Below are positions 1-10,647 of a stretch of 64,000 nucleotides of DNA, in pieces (the first letter of the stretch is position 1; each line of letters begins with the position of its first letter). Below the pieces are notes generated by a model, which searched no databases, was not told the origin of the DNA, and saw only the letters and a program-made list of their open reading frames with translations. The translations under genes were made by a program, and so were the position numbers. Origin of the DNA: Euleptes europaea. Its lineage: Eukaryota > Chordata > Lepidosauria > Squamata > Sphaerodactylidae. The stretch is taken from the NCBI RefSeq assembly GCF_029931775.1, contig NC_079312.1, forward strand, positions 12,035,821-12,099,820, given 5' to 3'.

Positions 1-199
1 TATGGAGCATAATTTAATTATGCAGTTTCCTCATTTGCAGTTGTATACTCAGGCCAGACACCTTTGGAAAGAGCTCGGATGGTCTGCAGCTCCCTAGCCA
101 GTCTACGCCTAGTGACTAACTCATGTTTGCTGTCCCGTAATGTGTGAAGCAGTCCTCGGAGGCCAGGATGTCATGAGAGAACGGGAAAGAGCTCTCTGG

Positions 200-386
200 C
201 AGCTGTGCAATGGTTAAAGCAAGGGAGTGCGGCTTCCTAGAGGGGCGTGGGAATTTGGGGAATTGGGACGGGCTGGGGGGAGGAAGCTACAGCTTCCTCT
301 TTCCTCCTCTAGAACTGGGAAGCTTCCCTTATTCATTTCTCAGCAGAGGACGCTGGGATGGTCACGACGCTTTTGGGGGAGGCAAA
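200..386 (+). promoter_or_regulatory. Putative GC-rich promoter and noncoding 5' exon of gene 1
   Basis: A G-rich stretch ends in a strong splice donor (GTAAGT at 387-392). It resembles the parts before the SCAN exons of the other three genes: a GGTTAAA-type motif, a TAGAGGGGCGTGGGAA-like segment shared with about 21480, a 'TTTCTCAGCA' block shared with about 21595, then a GTRAGT donor. I infer a noncoding first exon with its promoter. The transcription start cannot be placed, and no TATA box is evident. Confidence 0.4.
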
Positions 387-392
387 GTAAGT

Positions 393-825
393 TGGGGGGG
401 GGGCTTCGGGATGGGGGAGTATGTGGTCATGGGGAGGGAGAGCGAAGGCAAGGGGAAAAAGGGTTGTGGGCGGAGAGGATGAATAAATCCTTCCCTAGCA
501 GGGAGACAAGATGCAACAGAGGGCAAGGACTCCTTGTCCCTTAGGGCGTGGGGGGGGTAGTTTTCTCCCTGTGCGACAGACAAGCTGGCTGAAAATTCCC
601 CTTTTTGTGCCGCCACTGGAGGGTAAAGAAGGAGATGCTCCCCCTCCTGCTGAATATCTGGTTGCACTTCCTGAGCTCAGCCGTTCTGCTTTTGCGTTTC
701 TCCTTTCCTGGTCTCTAGCTTGCCTGTCTCCTTGCTGTCAGATTTGGGGAGAGACTGCCTTGCTTTTGCACATCTCACAGTGGTGGTGTCTCTCTGAACT
801 ACCCGAGTTAGCAGGGTAATGGGGG
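393..825. other. Intron 1 start of gene 1, no recognised element
   Basis: G-rich at first (runs of 7-8 G near 395-405 and 551-557), then ordinary sequence. I see no gene or clear repeat. Open frames here are short and overlap on both strands. Confidence 0.4.
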
Positions 826-1010
826 TTAAAGGTAAAGGTAGTCCCCTGTGCAAGCATCAGGTCATTACTGACCCATGGGGTGATGTCACGTTTACTAGGC
901 AGACTGTGTTTACGGGGTGGTTTGCCTTCCCCAGTCATCTACACTTTACCCCCAGCAAGCTCGGAAGGATGGAAGGCTGAGTTAACCTTCAGGTAGCTAT
1001 TTAAAGCCGA
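826..1010 (-). mobile_element. Sauria-type tRNA SINE, 5' truncated
   Basis: The left end reads AAAGGTAGTCCCCTGTGCAA, the reverse complement of this SINE's tail. The body matches the copies at 42459-42755 and 47846-48137 through the GGGGTGATGTCACG and GGAAGGATGGAAGGCTGAG blocks. The tRNA-like head is missing. Confidence 0.7.
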
Positions 1011-1060
1011 GTTGGCTCTGGTGTCCTGAGGAAAGTGATGAAGACCTCTTTCCTCTTCCT

Positions 1061-1136
1061 TTCCCCCTTCCTTCCTTCCTTCCTTCCTTCCTTCCTTCCT
1101 TCCTTCCTTCCTTCCTTCCTTCCTTCCGTCCGTCCG
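1061..1136. repeat. (TTCC)n microsatellite passing into (GTCC)n
   Basis: About 16 perfect TTCC units followed by a few TCCG/GTCC units. Confidence 0.95.
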
Positions 1137-1325
1137 TCATTTCTCCAGGGTGCTGCTCCAGATAGCTCACAAGTGGAAAAAATATATATTTAAAAATCAT
1201 ACAAATTATCACCCAAAAATAAAGATAAGCCATAGGCACAATGACAACATTAAACATCCACTATGCACCATAAAAATAAATCCTTAAAAGAACCTTCAGA
1301 CCAGGAGCAGGCCCTAACCCAGGTA
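1137..1325. mobile_element. Old L2-like LINE scrap
   Basis: AGATAGCTCACAAGTGG and the AT-rich part after it resemble 15835-16100. A further piece of the same element seems to resume at 1655-1698 (GTCTGGTGCCTAAAAC). Too worn to classify firmly. Confidence 0.35.
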
Positions 1326-1331
1326 ATGAGT

Positions 1332-1570
1332 TAAAGCCAGCATGGTGTAGTGGTTAGAGTGTCAGACTAGGATCTGGGAGTACCACATTCGAATCCCCAC
1401 TCTGCCATGGGAGCATATTGGGTGACCTAGGGCTGGGCACCCACACTCAGCCTAACTTAATTTGTATGGTTATTCTGAGGTTGAAATGGAGGAGAGGAGA
1501 ATTATGTAAGCTACCTTGGGTCCCCACTAGGGAGAAAGGTGGGAGATAAATGAAGTTAAGTAACTAACAA
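1332..1570 (+). mobile_element. MIR-like CORE-SINE
   Basis: The tRNA-like head starts CCAGCATGGTGTAGTGGTTA and contains a B-box (CATTCGAATCCCC). A GGTGACCTAGGGCTGGGCAC core and an L2-type tail follow (TATGGTTATTCTGAGGTTGA, GGGAGAAAGGTGGGAGATAA). Ends in TAAATAAATA. Confidence 0.8.
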
Positions 1571-1698
1571 ATAAATAAATAGAATTATTATTTACAATTG
1601 TAATTTGCCTTGAGTCTCAGCAAGAAAGGCAAGCTGTAAATAAAGCTAATAAATAAAAGCCTGGGTTTTTAAAAATTGTTTTGTCTGGTGCCTAAAAC

Positions 1699-1800
1699 AG
1701 AGGTGGCCGTGGCTCAGTGGTAGACCTGCTTGGCATTCAGAGGGTCCCAAGTTCAATCCATAGCATCTCCAGTTAAAAGGGAGCAGGTAGGAAGTGAAGA
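1699..1800 (+). mobile_element. tRNA-derived SINE, head only
   Basis: GAGGTGGCCGTGGCTCAGTG with A-box and a GTTCAATCC B-box; same family as 8112-8328 and 33305-33540. The 3' part is missing. Confidence 0.75.
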
Positions 1801-1912
1801 GGAAGAGCAACCCTAAGCAGACAGAAGCCTTCTCAGGACTATTTAGTGGAGCCTGCCCCCAGGAAGAGGGTTTTGAGGTCTGCACTGTTAGGAGAAGAGT
1901 TGGTTTTTTCAA

Positions 1913-2122
1913 CAGTAAGGAGTCTCAAAGCACCTTACAATTGCCTTGTCTTTCCCCACACACAACAGACACCATGTCAGGTAGGTGGGGCTAGGAGTGT
2001 TCAGAGAGAATTGTGACTGGCCCAAGGTCTTACAGCAGGCTTCACATGGAGGAGTGGGGAATCAAACCCAGTTCTCCAGACTAGAGTCCACAGCTCTTAA
2101 CCACTATACCACACTGGCTGTC
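1913..2122 (-). mobile_element. MIR-like CORE-SINE
   Basis: The reverse complement starts GACAGCCAGTGTGGTATAGT and holds a GGGTTTGATTCCCC B-box and the CCTTGGGCCAGTCAC core. It ends at the CTTTGAGACTCCTTAC tail. Confidence 0.8.
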
Positions 2123-2649
2123 ATCCCCTAAACCCTGCTGGATTTATGTGTGTTGATTCATCCTGACTCCAAAACCCAGGAAGGGAAAACAGCCAAGGTG
2201 TTCCCCTTCTTGTAGACTAAAAAATTCATGGGTGGCAGCCATGATTCTCAACCATAGAGTTTGCGGAGCGGGTGGACAGTCCTTTCCCCTCACTCATGGC
2301 AAGTTCTCTGACAGGCCGTGCTCTTTGTCCCCTTTGGGTGGGTTGATACAGATAGGTGACACAGATATGTGTACTTATGTGTATGATTGTAAAGTCAGGA
2401 GAGGCGGTTGCCAGTGCTTTGATGGTGAAATTTGGGGTTGGGAAGAGAAGGGAGCTTGGCGGTGGTAGGAGTCCAGCTGCAAAACTGCTGCGAGTCCCTC
2501 TTTTGGAGAATGTCTTCAATAACGTGCCCTTGGTATAGAAAAAAAGATTTAATGTGTCACACGCCTGCCAAAATTTCCTCTTAAAGCACACAGTAGTGCA
2601 CATTTTTGTGGTGCTTTCAACGCTCTTCTTGTAATCTTTATGACACTCC
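2123..2649. other. Spacer, nothing recognised
   Basis: No repeat family or coding exon that I can support. The overlapping 149- and 78-codon frames have no recognisable domain. Confidence 0.4.
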
Positions 2650-4098
2650 TGTGTGTGTGTGTTAAGTGCTGTCAAGTCGCTTCCGACTCATGGCGACCCT
2701 ATGAATGAAAGTCCTCCAAAATGTCCTATCTTTGACAGCCTTGCTCAGATCTTGCAAATTGAAGGCTGTGGCTTCCTTTATTGAGTCAATCCATCTCTTG
2801 TTGGGTCTTCCTCTTTTCCTGCTGCCCTCAACTTTTCCTATCATGACGGTCTTTTCCAGTGACTCTTGTCGTCTCATGACGTGACCAAAATACGACAGCC
2901 TCAGTTTAGTCATTTTAGCTTCTAGGGTCAGTTCAGGCTTGATTTGATCTATAACCCACTGATTTGTTTTTTTGGCAGTCCACGGAATCCGTAACACTCT
3001 TCTCCAACACCACATTTCAAAGGAATCTATTTTCTTCCTATCAGCTTTCTTCACTGTCCAGCTTTCACACCCATACATAGTAATAGGGAATATGATGGCA
3101 TGAATTAATCTAGTCTTGGTGGCCAGAGTCACATCCTTACACTTCAAAATCTTTTCTAGCTCCTTCATGGCTGCCCTTCCCAGTCTCAATCTCCTTCTAA
3201 TTTCTTGGCTGCAGTCTCCCTTTTGGTTGATGGTGGAGCCAAGGAATAGAAAGTCTTGAACAATTTCAATTTCCTCATTATCAACCTTAAAGTTGTGTAA
3301 TTCTCCTGTAGTCATTACTTTTGTTTTCTTGATGTTCAGCTGTAGTCCTGCTTTGGCACTTTCTCTTTTAACTTTCAGCAATAGTTGTTTCAAATCTTCA
3401 CTATTTTCTGCCAATAATGTAGTGTCATCAGCATATCTCAAATTATTAATGTTCCTCCCTCCAATTTTCACTCCACCTTCATCTAAATCTAATCCAGCTT
3501 TCCTAATTATATGTTCTGCATATAGATTGAAGAGATAGGGAGATAAAATACATCCTTGTCTGACACCTTTGCCAATTGGAAACCATTCCGTTTCTCCATA
3601 TTCTGTTCTAACTGAGGCCTCTTGTCCAGAGTACAGGTTGCGCATCAAAACGATCAGATGTAGTGGCACACCCATTTCCTTTAAAACCAGCCATAGCTTT
3701 TCATGATCCACACAGTCAAAAGCTTTGCTGTAATCTATGAAACACAAGCTGATTTTCTTCTGAAATTCTCTCGTACGCTCCAGTAACCAGCGTATATTTG
3801 CAATATGATCTCTAGTGCCTCTTCCTTTTCTGAAACCAGCTTGAACATCAGGCATTTCTCGTTCCATATATGGTAACAGCCTTTGCTGTAAGATTTTGAG
3901 CATCACTTTACTTGCATGAGAAACTAATTCAATGGTCCGATAGTTGTTGCAATCTTTGATGTCTCCTTTCTTGGGAATTGGAATGTAAATGGATTGTTTC
4001 CAGTCTGTGGGCCATTGTTTTGTTTTCCATATCTGTTGGCATATTCTTGTCAAGATTTTGATGGACTCCGTTTCTGTAAGATTTTGATGGACTCCTGT
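2650..4098 (-). mobile_element. BovB-type RTE LINE, 3' part with long open reverse transcriptase frame
   Basis: On the minus strand an open frame of about 480 codons (ending at 2662) encodes the RTE reverse transcriptase: FIDYSKAFDCVDHEKLW, GVRQGCILSPYLFNLYAEHI and the catalytic RYADDTTL, then MYGCESWTVKKADRKKIDSF and the RTE/BovB C-terminus GSRKRGRPNKRWIDSI. The 3' UTR is very short and ends in a (CA)n tail, seen as GTGTGTGT on the plus strand at 2650-2661. The endonuclease is missing, so the copy is 5' truncated, and 'AAGATTTTGATGGACTC' is duplicated at 4052 and 4079 near the break. An unbroken reverse transcriptase frame points to a young insertion. It lies in the gene 1 intron, antisense. 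Confidence 0.92.
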
Positions 4099-4169
4099 AA
4101 GGTAGGCCATTAGGATTATCTGCATATTGTGGGGGGGCACCTTTGAAATTCTGACACAGGGTGATGTGC

Positions 4170-4260
4170 GCAACCAAAAAATGGCTGCCTCAAGAGGTGG
4201 AGCTAACCGAAAAATGGCTGCTGTAGGAGGCAGAACTAACTACAAAATGTCAGGGTTGTG
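4170..4260. repeat. Diverged AAAATGGCTGCC repeat units
   Basis: Two or three units with AAAAATGGCTGC and AGGAGGCAGA, the reverse-complement motif of the 33-bp minisatellite at 9481-9646. The two loci probably share a source element. Confidence 0.45.
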
Positions 4261-4859
4261 CAAAATTCTAATAGTAACTCTTGTAAGAAAATTCTAAGAA
4301 ACTCTTATTAACAACATGCCTTTTTAAAGAACATGTTTTAAAATATTTTCTTGCTTACACTCATCTTTTCTTCAGTCACGCAGTGAAGATCCTTGTGTTG
4401 TGGTGGCAGCTGCTGCCAAAGCAACATTTTTAAAAATCTTCACAGCCAATCAGAAGCCCTGCTGGGCAAAAGCCCCTCCTGGCCCTGCCCACTTTTTGAA
4501 ATAATTTGGTGGGTGATAGAAAAGTTTGGTGGACACCATAGGGCCCATGGGCACTATGTTGGGGACCACTGGTCTAAAGCCTCTCCGATTGGGTTTGTGG
4601 CTGTGATTTGAGCCAAGGGCTGTCCACATCACAGCTCCTTCTCTTGCCTTACCTCATCACCAAATCCCAGGTCAGGGTATTTGGAGTGGGAATGGGGGGG
4701 GATATCTGAGCATTTGCACCCATCTGGCTGGTCCTTCTCTCCCACTGTAATATTGGACAGGGAGTAATTCATTGCTGGAGCAGAGGCGGTTCCAAGCTGT
4801 GTGAACTGTGAGTTTTTGTACCTGGACTCTTCCATTTGGTTTGTGTCTTTGCCTTTCAG
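4261..4859. other. Spacer with a worn repeat
   Basis: The stretch 4480-4580 (CCTGCCCACTTTTTGAAATA, GGGGACCACTGGTCTA) resembles 9240-9310 in reverse complement, so it is an old interspersed repeat of unknown class. Nothing else is recognised. Confidence 0.3.
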
Positions 4860-5078
4860 GAAGCCAAACATCTTCTTGATCCAGGGAAGGTGAGGGAACA
4901 CTACCAGTGTTTGGGTAGCTCCTGATTTGTCAAAAGACCTCTGATACTTTGCAACATCCTCAAAACGACCCGTCAGAACAGCCCAAGCCTTGGCAGATGG
5001 ACGCTTTTGCCTCCTGTGCAGAAAGGGGCAGGGAGTGGTATTAAGAAGGCGAGGCGCTTGAACTGAGTGAAACCAGAA

Positions 5079-5843
5079 ATGGCCACCAAGCAAAGAGAGG
5101 TGGACTTAGTGGGCCTTGAGGCTGCTATAGAGAAAGGAGTGGAAATGGAAGCTACAGACTCTCCTGGCCCCTCTCCATCTAGGGGTCCGAGAAGATCCAG
5201 GAAGGCCCCTCACATTTCTCAGGCTGGAACTGTCAGAGAGCATCTGAACTGGGTAACAGCAAAGCAGGCTGAACGGGAGACAGGTGACAGGTTGTTGTCG
5301 CAGTGCTGGGAAGCCCCGTGTCAGGAATCTCTGAAGATGGTCCAGTCTCCTTATTCAGGGTGGGGCCACTCACAGCTCTCAGGGGCCGCCTTCCTGGTTC
5401 CCCCTGAAATGCCCACCAGCGTCTGCCACGGGTCCACGCAGGAGGTGGAGAGTGGACTTACTTCGGGCCTGAGGGAAGGATCCCCAAAGACCGATGTGAC
5501 TGGAGAGAATGCAGAACACGGGGACATGAAAGGAGAGGCCTCAGGCGACCAGGACCTCAGCACAGAGATGCGGCGCCAGTGCTTCCGCTGGTTCTGCTAC
5601 CAGGAGGCCGACGGGCCTCGGGAAGTTTGCGTCCAGCTCCAGGAGCTCTGCCTGAAGTGGCTGAGGCCCGAGACGCGCACCAAGGAGCAGATCGTGGACC
5701 TGATCGTCTTGGAGCAGTTCCTCGCCATTTTGCCAGAGGAGATCCAGAGCTGGGTGGGAGAAGGCAGTCCGGAGACCTGTGCCCAGGCTGTGGCCCTGGC
5801 GGAAGAGTTCCTGCTGCAGCAGCAAGAACAGTGGAAGCAGGAG
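5079..5843 (+). CDS. Gene 1, SCAN exon (first coding exon)
   Basis: First coding exon of a SCAN zinc-finger protein; with the exons at 9039 and 11641 it gives about 1002 aa. SCAN domains form homo- and heterodimers and are the oligomerisation module of vertebrate SCAN-C2H2 transcription regulators, which act in the nucleus. The start is ATG 5079 (context GAAATGG). Residues about 165-250 are [68 protein letters not shown]. An N-terminal module (LNWVTAKQ, then [15 protein letters not shown]) matches gene 2. The donor is GAG|GTGAGG at 5843/5844, phase 0. A likely acceptor upstream is TTTCAG ending at 4859, giving about 220 bp of 5' UTR. The frame runs on a few codons to a stop at 5864 if unspliced. 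Identity as SCAN is firm; the orthologue is not known. Confidence 0.93.
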
Positions 5844-5865
5844 GTGAGGGCATTTGGGGTCTGAA

Positions 5866-6478
5866 GAGGGCAGCTGAAGGAGTACTGAAGAGGGCAACCA
5901 AGACAACGAGGGGGTTGGAGCACCTTCTCTTTGGAGAATAGCTGAAGAGTCTGGGACTTTCCAGTTTAGAAAAACTATGGCTAAGGGGGAAAAATGATGG
6001 AGGTTTATAAAATTATACATGGGATAGAAAGAGTGGACAGATGGAATGTTTTCTCCCTCTCCCAAACTACTAGAACTCGAGGGCACCCAGTGAAGCTGAT
6101 GGGCAGTAGATTCAGGACAGACAAAAGGAAATACTTCTTTATGCAACAGCTGATTAAAATGTGGAATTAGCTGCCAGAGGATGTAGTGATGTCCAGGCAT
6201 AGATAGCTTTAAAAGGGGGTTAGAACGTCAGTGGCTACTAGCCATGGTGACTGAAGAGAGCCTCTCTCTACAGAGGCAGCAAACCTCTGAGTCCCAGTGC
6301 CAGGAGGCAACATTAGGGGAAGGCTCGGGCCTCTATGCCCTGTTCCAGGAGGCAATATCAGGAAAAGGCCCGGGACTCTTTTGCCCTGTTTACCCTCCAG
6401 AGCAACTGGTTGCCCTCGGTGCGAGACAGGATGATGGCCTAGATGGGCCACTGCTCTGATCCAGCAGTGATTTTCTTA
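5866..6478 (+). mobile_element. CR1 LINE 3' end
   Basis: Decayed end of CR1 ORF2 (GGAGGTTTATAAAATTATAC, ATTCAGGACAGACAAAAGGA, TGTGGAATTAGCTGCCAGAG), then the 3' UTR ending TCTGATCCAGCAGTGATTTT CTTATG. It starts within 25 bp of the SCAN exon's donor. Confidence 0.85.
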
Positions 6479-6796
6479 TGTAAAACTGAGGGGTGGTGAA
6501 CAGATTCAGGAGTCTGAGGCTTTCCTTGTGTCATCTAATGGGTACAGTGTGGGACCTCAAATGGCCGTGTTGTACTGTGGAAGAGACAGGAAGTAGTTGT
6601 AGCTCAGGATTAGCTGAGGTGACTGGGCAAGCAGGTAACCAAGTGGCAGGTGTGACCTGAGCTTGCAAAACCAGGAATCTCTCTGGCAACAGCAGCGAAA
6701 TTGCATTGACCAAAACTACGTTTCAAAGGAATCTGACCGCTGCATCAACCGTTTGCTGCTGAGCATTTTAAGGAGGGAGCAAAGGGAAGCCAAAGA

Positions 6797-6990
6797 GCTC
6801 CAACGTGGTACAGTGGTTAGAATCTTGTATTGTGGAGGCCGAGGTGCAAATCACCTAGCAGTGATACTTACTGGGTGACCTTGGGCCAGACACACACACA
6901 CACACACACACTGTCTGCCAGGGTTGTTGTGAGGATAACATGGAGAAGGGGATAATAATTTATACTGTACTTGAGCTTCTCAGAGGACAG
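6797..6990 (+). mobile_element. MIR-like CORE-SINE with internal (CA)n
   Basis: CAACGTGGTACAGTGGTTAG head, GGTGACCTTGGGCCAGACAC core, (CA)n at 6890-6911, and the CAGGGTTGTTGTGAGGATAA tail. Confidence 0.75.
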
Positions 6991-7360
6991 GTAAGATTAA
7001 AAAGACAGGAGGTAGAACAGTTGCACAGCCCACCATTTTCTTATGTTCCCCACTCACGATTGGTTGTGGCTGGTTCTGCTGCTGATCTGAAACAACAGTT
7101 TATCTACTTAAATGGTATTCTTCTTTAGGTGATCCCAGCCAATCAGGGATCCTGTTGGCAGGGATCCTATTGCTATATATCCCAATTTGGCTTCAGGACA
7201 AGGTCACAAGTGGTCTGGAACAGCATACTTGTTCTGCAACTTGGCCTGATGAGTCCTGCCTGGACTCTGCCAACTGAGTGAGTCACACTCGCTCAGCCTA
7301 ACCTACCTCGCAGGGTTACTGCGAACATGAACCAGGACAAGCCTGCAAGCCCTGTGAGGA
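6991..7360. other. Spacer, nothing recognised
   Basis: Includes AGCCAATCAGGGATCCTGTT and a direct GGATCCT pair near 7148-7170. No supported gene or repeat. Confidence 0.35.
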
Positions 7361-7361
7361 G

Positions 7362-7726
7362 ACCAAGCCCTATGAGGAAAGGCTGAGGGATTTGGGAAAT
7401 TTTAGTCTGGAGGAGGCTAAGGGGGGACATGACTGCTCTCTTTAAGTATTTGAAGGGCTGTCACTTAGAGCAGGGGCAGCAGAGGATAGGACTTGCAATA
7501 ATGAGTTTAAATTGCAGGCGGAAAGGTATTGGAAAAATGTTTTTACAGTAAGAGTAAGACAGTGGAACCAGCTACCTAGGGAGGTGGTGAGCTCCCCCTC
7601 ACTGGCAGTTTTTAAGCAGCAGCTGGACAAACTGTCAGGGATACTATAGGCTGATCTTGCATTGAGGAGGGGGTTTGGACTAGATGGCCTGTATGGGTCC
7701 CTTCCAACTCTATGATTCTGTGATGC
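7362..7726 (+). mobile_element. CR1 LINE 3' end (second subfamily)
   Basis: GAGGAAAGGCTGAGGGATTT, TATTTGAAGGGCTGTCACTT, GTGGAACCAGCTACCTAGGG and the 3' end TCCAACTCTATGATTCTGTG. A different CR1 subfamily from that at 5866-6478. Confidence 0.85.
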
Positions 7727-8111
7727 CCTGAGCTCCTTGGAGGATTGGTGGGATATAAACATGAGTAGCAGTAATTAAGCCCAATCAGATTGGGGGCAGG
7801 ATGACACTAAAGAGCCAATGGGATTCTGCTACATGGTGATGTCATAGATGCTTATCAAAAGTGTGAGCGGGATATTTGGCGAACACTCTGAAAGGATGGA
7901 TGTTTCTGCCCGTTTCACAGAGGCCGGCCCAAAGTGGGGTACTGCAAAAGACCACTGACACGTTTCAGTTCATCCCCACAGATATTCTGGGATGGACTTG
8001 CTTGTTCCCAGAGCCCCAGTACCTAAACCAAAACTTGGAAGAATTTGAAGGCTGGAGCGCCATTTTGAGGGAGAGGGGGCTGCACACTGTCTTTGCATTT
8101 GCAGTTGGACT

Positions 8112-8328
8112 CATGAAGCTGCCTTATACTAAATCAGACCCCCCTTGGTCCATCAAAGTCAGTATTGTCTACTCAGACCAGCAGCGGCTCTCCAGGGTCT
8201 CAGACGGAGGTCTTTCACATCACCTACTTGCCTAGTCCCTTTAACTGGAGATGCCAGGGATTGAACCTGGGACCTTCTGCATGCCAAGCAGATGCTCTGC
8301 CACTGAGCCATGGCCCTCCCTTTTTCCA
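8112..8328 (-). mobile_element. tRNA-derived SINE, near full length
   Basis: The reverse complement runs from GGGCCATGGCTCAGTGGCAG and the B-box GGTTCAATCC through a body with GTGAAAGACC and CTGAGTAGACAATACTGAC. It ends TAAGGCAGCTTCATGA. Confidence 0.85.
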
Positions 8329-8374
8329 CCCCGGTTGGAACTCGTAAGTGACTTAGAACATTGTTCTCCCCTCC

Positions 8375-8530
8375 TCCACTCTCACAGCAACAACCCTGTG
8401 AGGCAGGCTGAGAGTTTGTGACGGGCCCAAGGTCACCAGCAAGTGGCCATGTTAGCAGTGGGGATTCAGACCCAGTTTTGCCAGGGTCTTAGTCTGACAC
8501 TCTATCCAGTAGGCCACGCTGGTTCTCATG
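8375..8530 (-). mobile_element. MIR-like CORE-SINE
   Basis: The plus strand shows ACAACCCTGTGAGGCAGGCT, CCCAAGGTCACCAGCAAGTG and the tRNA-like end TAGGCCACGCTGGTTCTC. Confidence 0.7.
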
Positions 8531-8754
8531 CTGTTGGCTGGCCCCCATTTGGACCCATTGTCCCCTCAGTCAGGGAATGAACTACTGGGCTTGTGTGGTA
8601 GTGATCTTTCCCACAGAATCTGAGCCAAACTTAAGCTGATGAGCTATCGTTCTCCTCAAAGTGGACTAGCGACTTCCCCCTCAGAGTCCCTCTCAGGTGA
8701 GTTTTGGCTGCAGGAGACTTCTGGGGCGGGGCCCTCCTGCTCAAAGACACCATC

Positions 8755-8976
8755 TTAGTTAAAATGGATACTGGTCATGCTGCATACCTATTCTCTCTAG
8801 TATCAGAGGAGCATGCCTATTATTTTGGGTGCGGTGGAACACAGGCAGGATGGTGCTGCTGCACTCATCTTGTTTGTTGCTTCCTAGAGGCACCTGGTTG
8901 GCCACTGTGTGAACAGACTGCTGGACTTGATGGGCCTTGGTCTGATCCAGCAGGGCCTTTCTTATGTTCTTATGAG
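8755..8976 (+). mobile_element. CR1 3' UTR
   Basis: AGTTAAAATGGATACTGGTC through TGATGGGCCTTGGTCTGATC, ending in the CR1 terminal repeat TTCTTATGTTCTTATG. Matches the tail of the CR1 at 48720-50078. Confidence 0.9.
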
Positions 8977-9038
8977 AGATCTGAGGGCCAGGCCACGAAA
9001 GTGTCTACCATCTGTGCTTTTTGTTTCTTGTTTTGCAG

Positions 9039-9165
9039 GTTCTGGGAGAATTTGAGGAGGTGGCCATGAGTTTCTCAAGAGAAGACAAAGCTCCATCGGG
9101 CGCGGTGGACAGAAACCCCTCCCAAGAGATCAAACAGGAGGGCTCAGAAGAAGTCAGCTTGCTAG
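9039..9165 (+). CDS. Gene 1, KRAB A-box-like linker exon
   Basis: A 127 bp exon in phase 0, out phase 1, with acceptor TTTTGCAG|GTT and donor CTAG|GTAAGG. It encodes VLGEFEEVAMSFSREDKAPS, then GAVDRNPSQEIKQEGSEEVS and LL(G). In mammals the KRAB A-box exon is also about 127 bp and lies between SCAN and finger exons. Aligned without gaps, FEEVAMSF matches the KRAB FEDVAVxF and IKQE falls on VMLE. The DV and MLE residues that mammalian KRAB uses to bind TRIM28 are therefore altered, and a psi-K-x-E SUMO consensus occupies that place. Exon status rests on splice sites, phase and homology to the other three genes; KRAB descent is inference. Confidence 0.8.
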
Positions 9166-9219
9166 GTAAGGAGAATTCTCTGTGCCTCACATGCTTTGAT
9201 ATCCCAAGTTTGGATGTTC

Positions 9220-9480
9220 TGTGGCGGGGTTCTCCGACAAGGTGCCCACCACTACTTCCCCTGGGGCCTGCTGAGCTTTTCAAAAAGTGGGTGTGGCCAT
9301 TGTAAGGCAGGGCTTGTTACTGGCTGCCCTCATTCAAATGAAAGGGTTTTCCACTGGTGCATCAAGAGGACTGGTGAGCACATGGTCTTTCCTTAGTCAT
9401 TGTGTAGTTCCATCCCCCCATTCAGGCTTTCTTTCCTCCTGGGGGGTATGAGGAAAGGAGGTATTCCATTTGCTCTGACC
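9220..9480. repeat. Old interspersed repeat of unknown class
   Basis: CTTTTCAAAAAGTGGGTGTG relates to about 4488-4510 in reverse complement. The block continues into the minisatellite that follows; AGAGCCCTGGTCTA near 9700 may be its other end. Confidence 0.3.
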
Positions 9481-9646
9481 CCTGTGGCAGCCATTTTGGG
9501 TTTGGCTGTGCCTCCTGTGGCAGCCATTTTGGGTTTGGCTGTGCCTCCTGTGGCAGCCATTTTGGGTTTGGCTGTGGCTCCTGTGGCAGCCATTTTGGGC
9601 TTGGCTTTGCCTCCTGTGGCACTGTGGCAGCCATTTTGGGATGGCA
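9481..9646 (+). repeat. 33-bp minisatellite, about five units
   Basis: The unit contains CTGTGGCAGCCATTTTGGG TTTGGCTGTGCC. Because the period is a multiple of three, an open frame reads PPVAAILGLAV repeatedly. This is a repeat artefact, not a gene. Confidence 0.9.
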
Positions 9647-10356
9647 CTCATCATTCCTCTCAAAATCCCAAAGGTGCCTGCAGGCTCAAAAAGGTTGGAG
9701 AGCCCTGGTCTACAGTAACATTTCTCAAAAATCTCAGGTAGCTCTGCTGGTCCATGAGAGAATAGATCCAAAAGCAACAGAGTAGCAGAACATTTTTTAT
9801 CCAGACTCACTCAAATGTCACAAGGAGAGGAGCAAACTTTTGTGCTGGAACACAGAGGTTCTGTTCAGCTATCTTAGCCAATAGCCAGTGACAGATCAAA
9901 CTTCTCTCATCCTGATCTGAAAGCCGTGTAAGTCATTTGGCACTAACATCCCATCTTTTGCCTCTATCACTTTTTTTTATCTCACTGTTTCTCAGGGTGG
10001 TGCATGTGGTTCTTATACCATATTTTTCCTCACAGTGATCCCGTTAGGTGCGCTGTGTTGTAAGTGAAGTGCTCCCCTGATTCCCATAGAATCTGATTCA
10101 AGAATGAAGGGAGGAGGTTGGCTTGAGGTCAGGGCTGAATGGGGTATGGACCTTTCCTCCTGTCCCTTCCCCTCTCACTGCCTCCCCACATAGTCTACCT
10201 TTCAGGGTGGTTGTGAGAATAAAGTGGAAAGGGGGAGAATATTGCTTGCTTCTCTGAGCTCTTTAGAGGAACAGATCAGATACATGGAGGAAATTACAAC
10301 TATCCAGCATCGACCGCATGTGTCATAGGTAAAGGACACAGCTAAAGCTTTGAGAG
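9647..10356. other. Intron sequence with repeat scraps
   Basis: 9720-9830 (CAGGTAGCTCTGCTGGTCCA) resembles the end of a nonautonomous DNA transposon. 10190-10270 carries a MIR-like tail (TTTCAGGGTGGTTGTGAGAA). No gene seen. Confidence 0.35.
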
Positions 10357-10560
10357 ACAATGTGGTATAGTAGTTAGCACGTCAGTATAGGACTAGAGAA
10401 GACTGCATTCAAACCTCCACTCGGCCAGGAAGCTCCCTGAGTTACTTTGAGCTAGTTAAGCATTCTCCTTCTGCTTAGCCTACCTCAAAGGGTTGTTGTG
10501 AAGATAAAAAGTGGGAGAAGAGATCCATGTAAGCCATGCTCATTGGAGGGAATAAAAATG
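10357..10560 (+). mobile_element. MIR-like CORE-SINE
   Basis: AATGTGGTATAGTAGTTAGC head, CATTCAAACCTCC B-box, AAGGGTTGTTGTGAAGATAA tail. Confidence 0.75.
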
Positions 10561-10647
10561 TGATTGATCTTGTTGAGTCAAGAGCAGTTATGGCAAGAGG
10601 TGAGGTATAAATATGTTAAATAAACTCAGGATGAATTGCTTTGGCTT

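Noticed and set aside
997-1257. KEGR repeat peptide on the minus strand
   Set aside because: Translation of the (TTCC)n microsatellite.
4629-5093. 154-codon minus-strand open frame overlapping the gene 1 start
   Set aside because: No recognisable domain, and it overlaps the likely 5' UTR of the SCAN exon.
9393-9810. Overlapping open frames of 84-137 codons on both strands with repeated PPVAAILGLAV or KPKMAATG wording
   Set aside because: Produced by a 33-bp minisatellite whose period is a multiple of three; no start context, splice support or domain.
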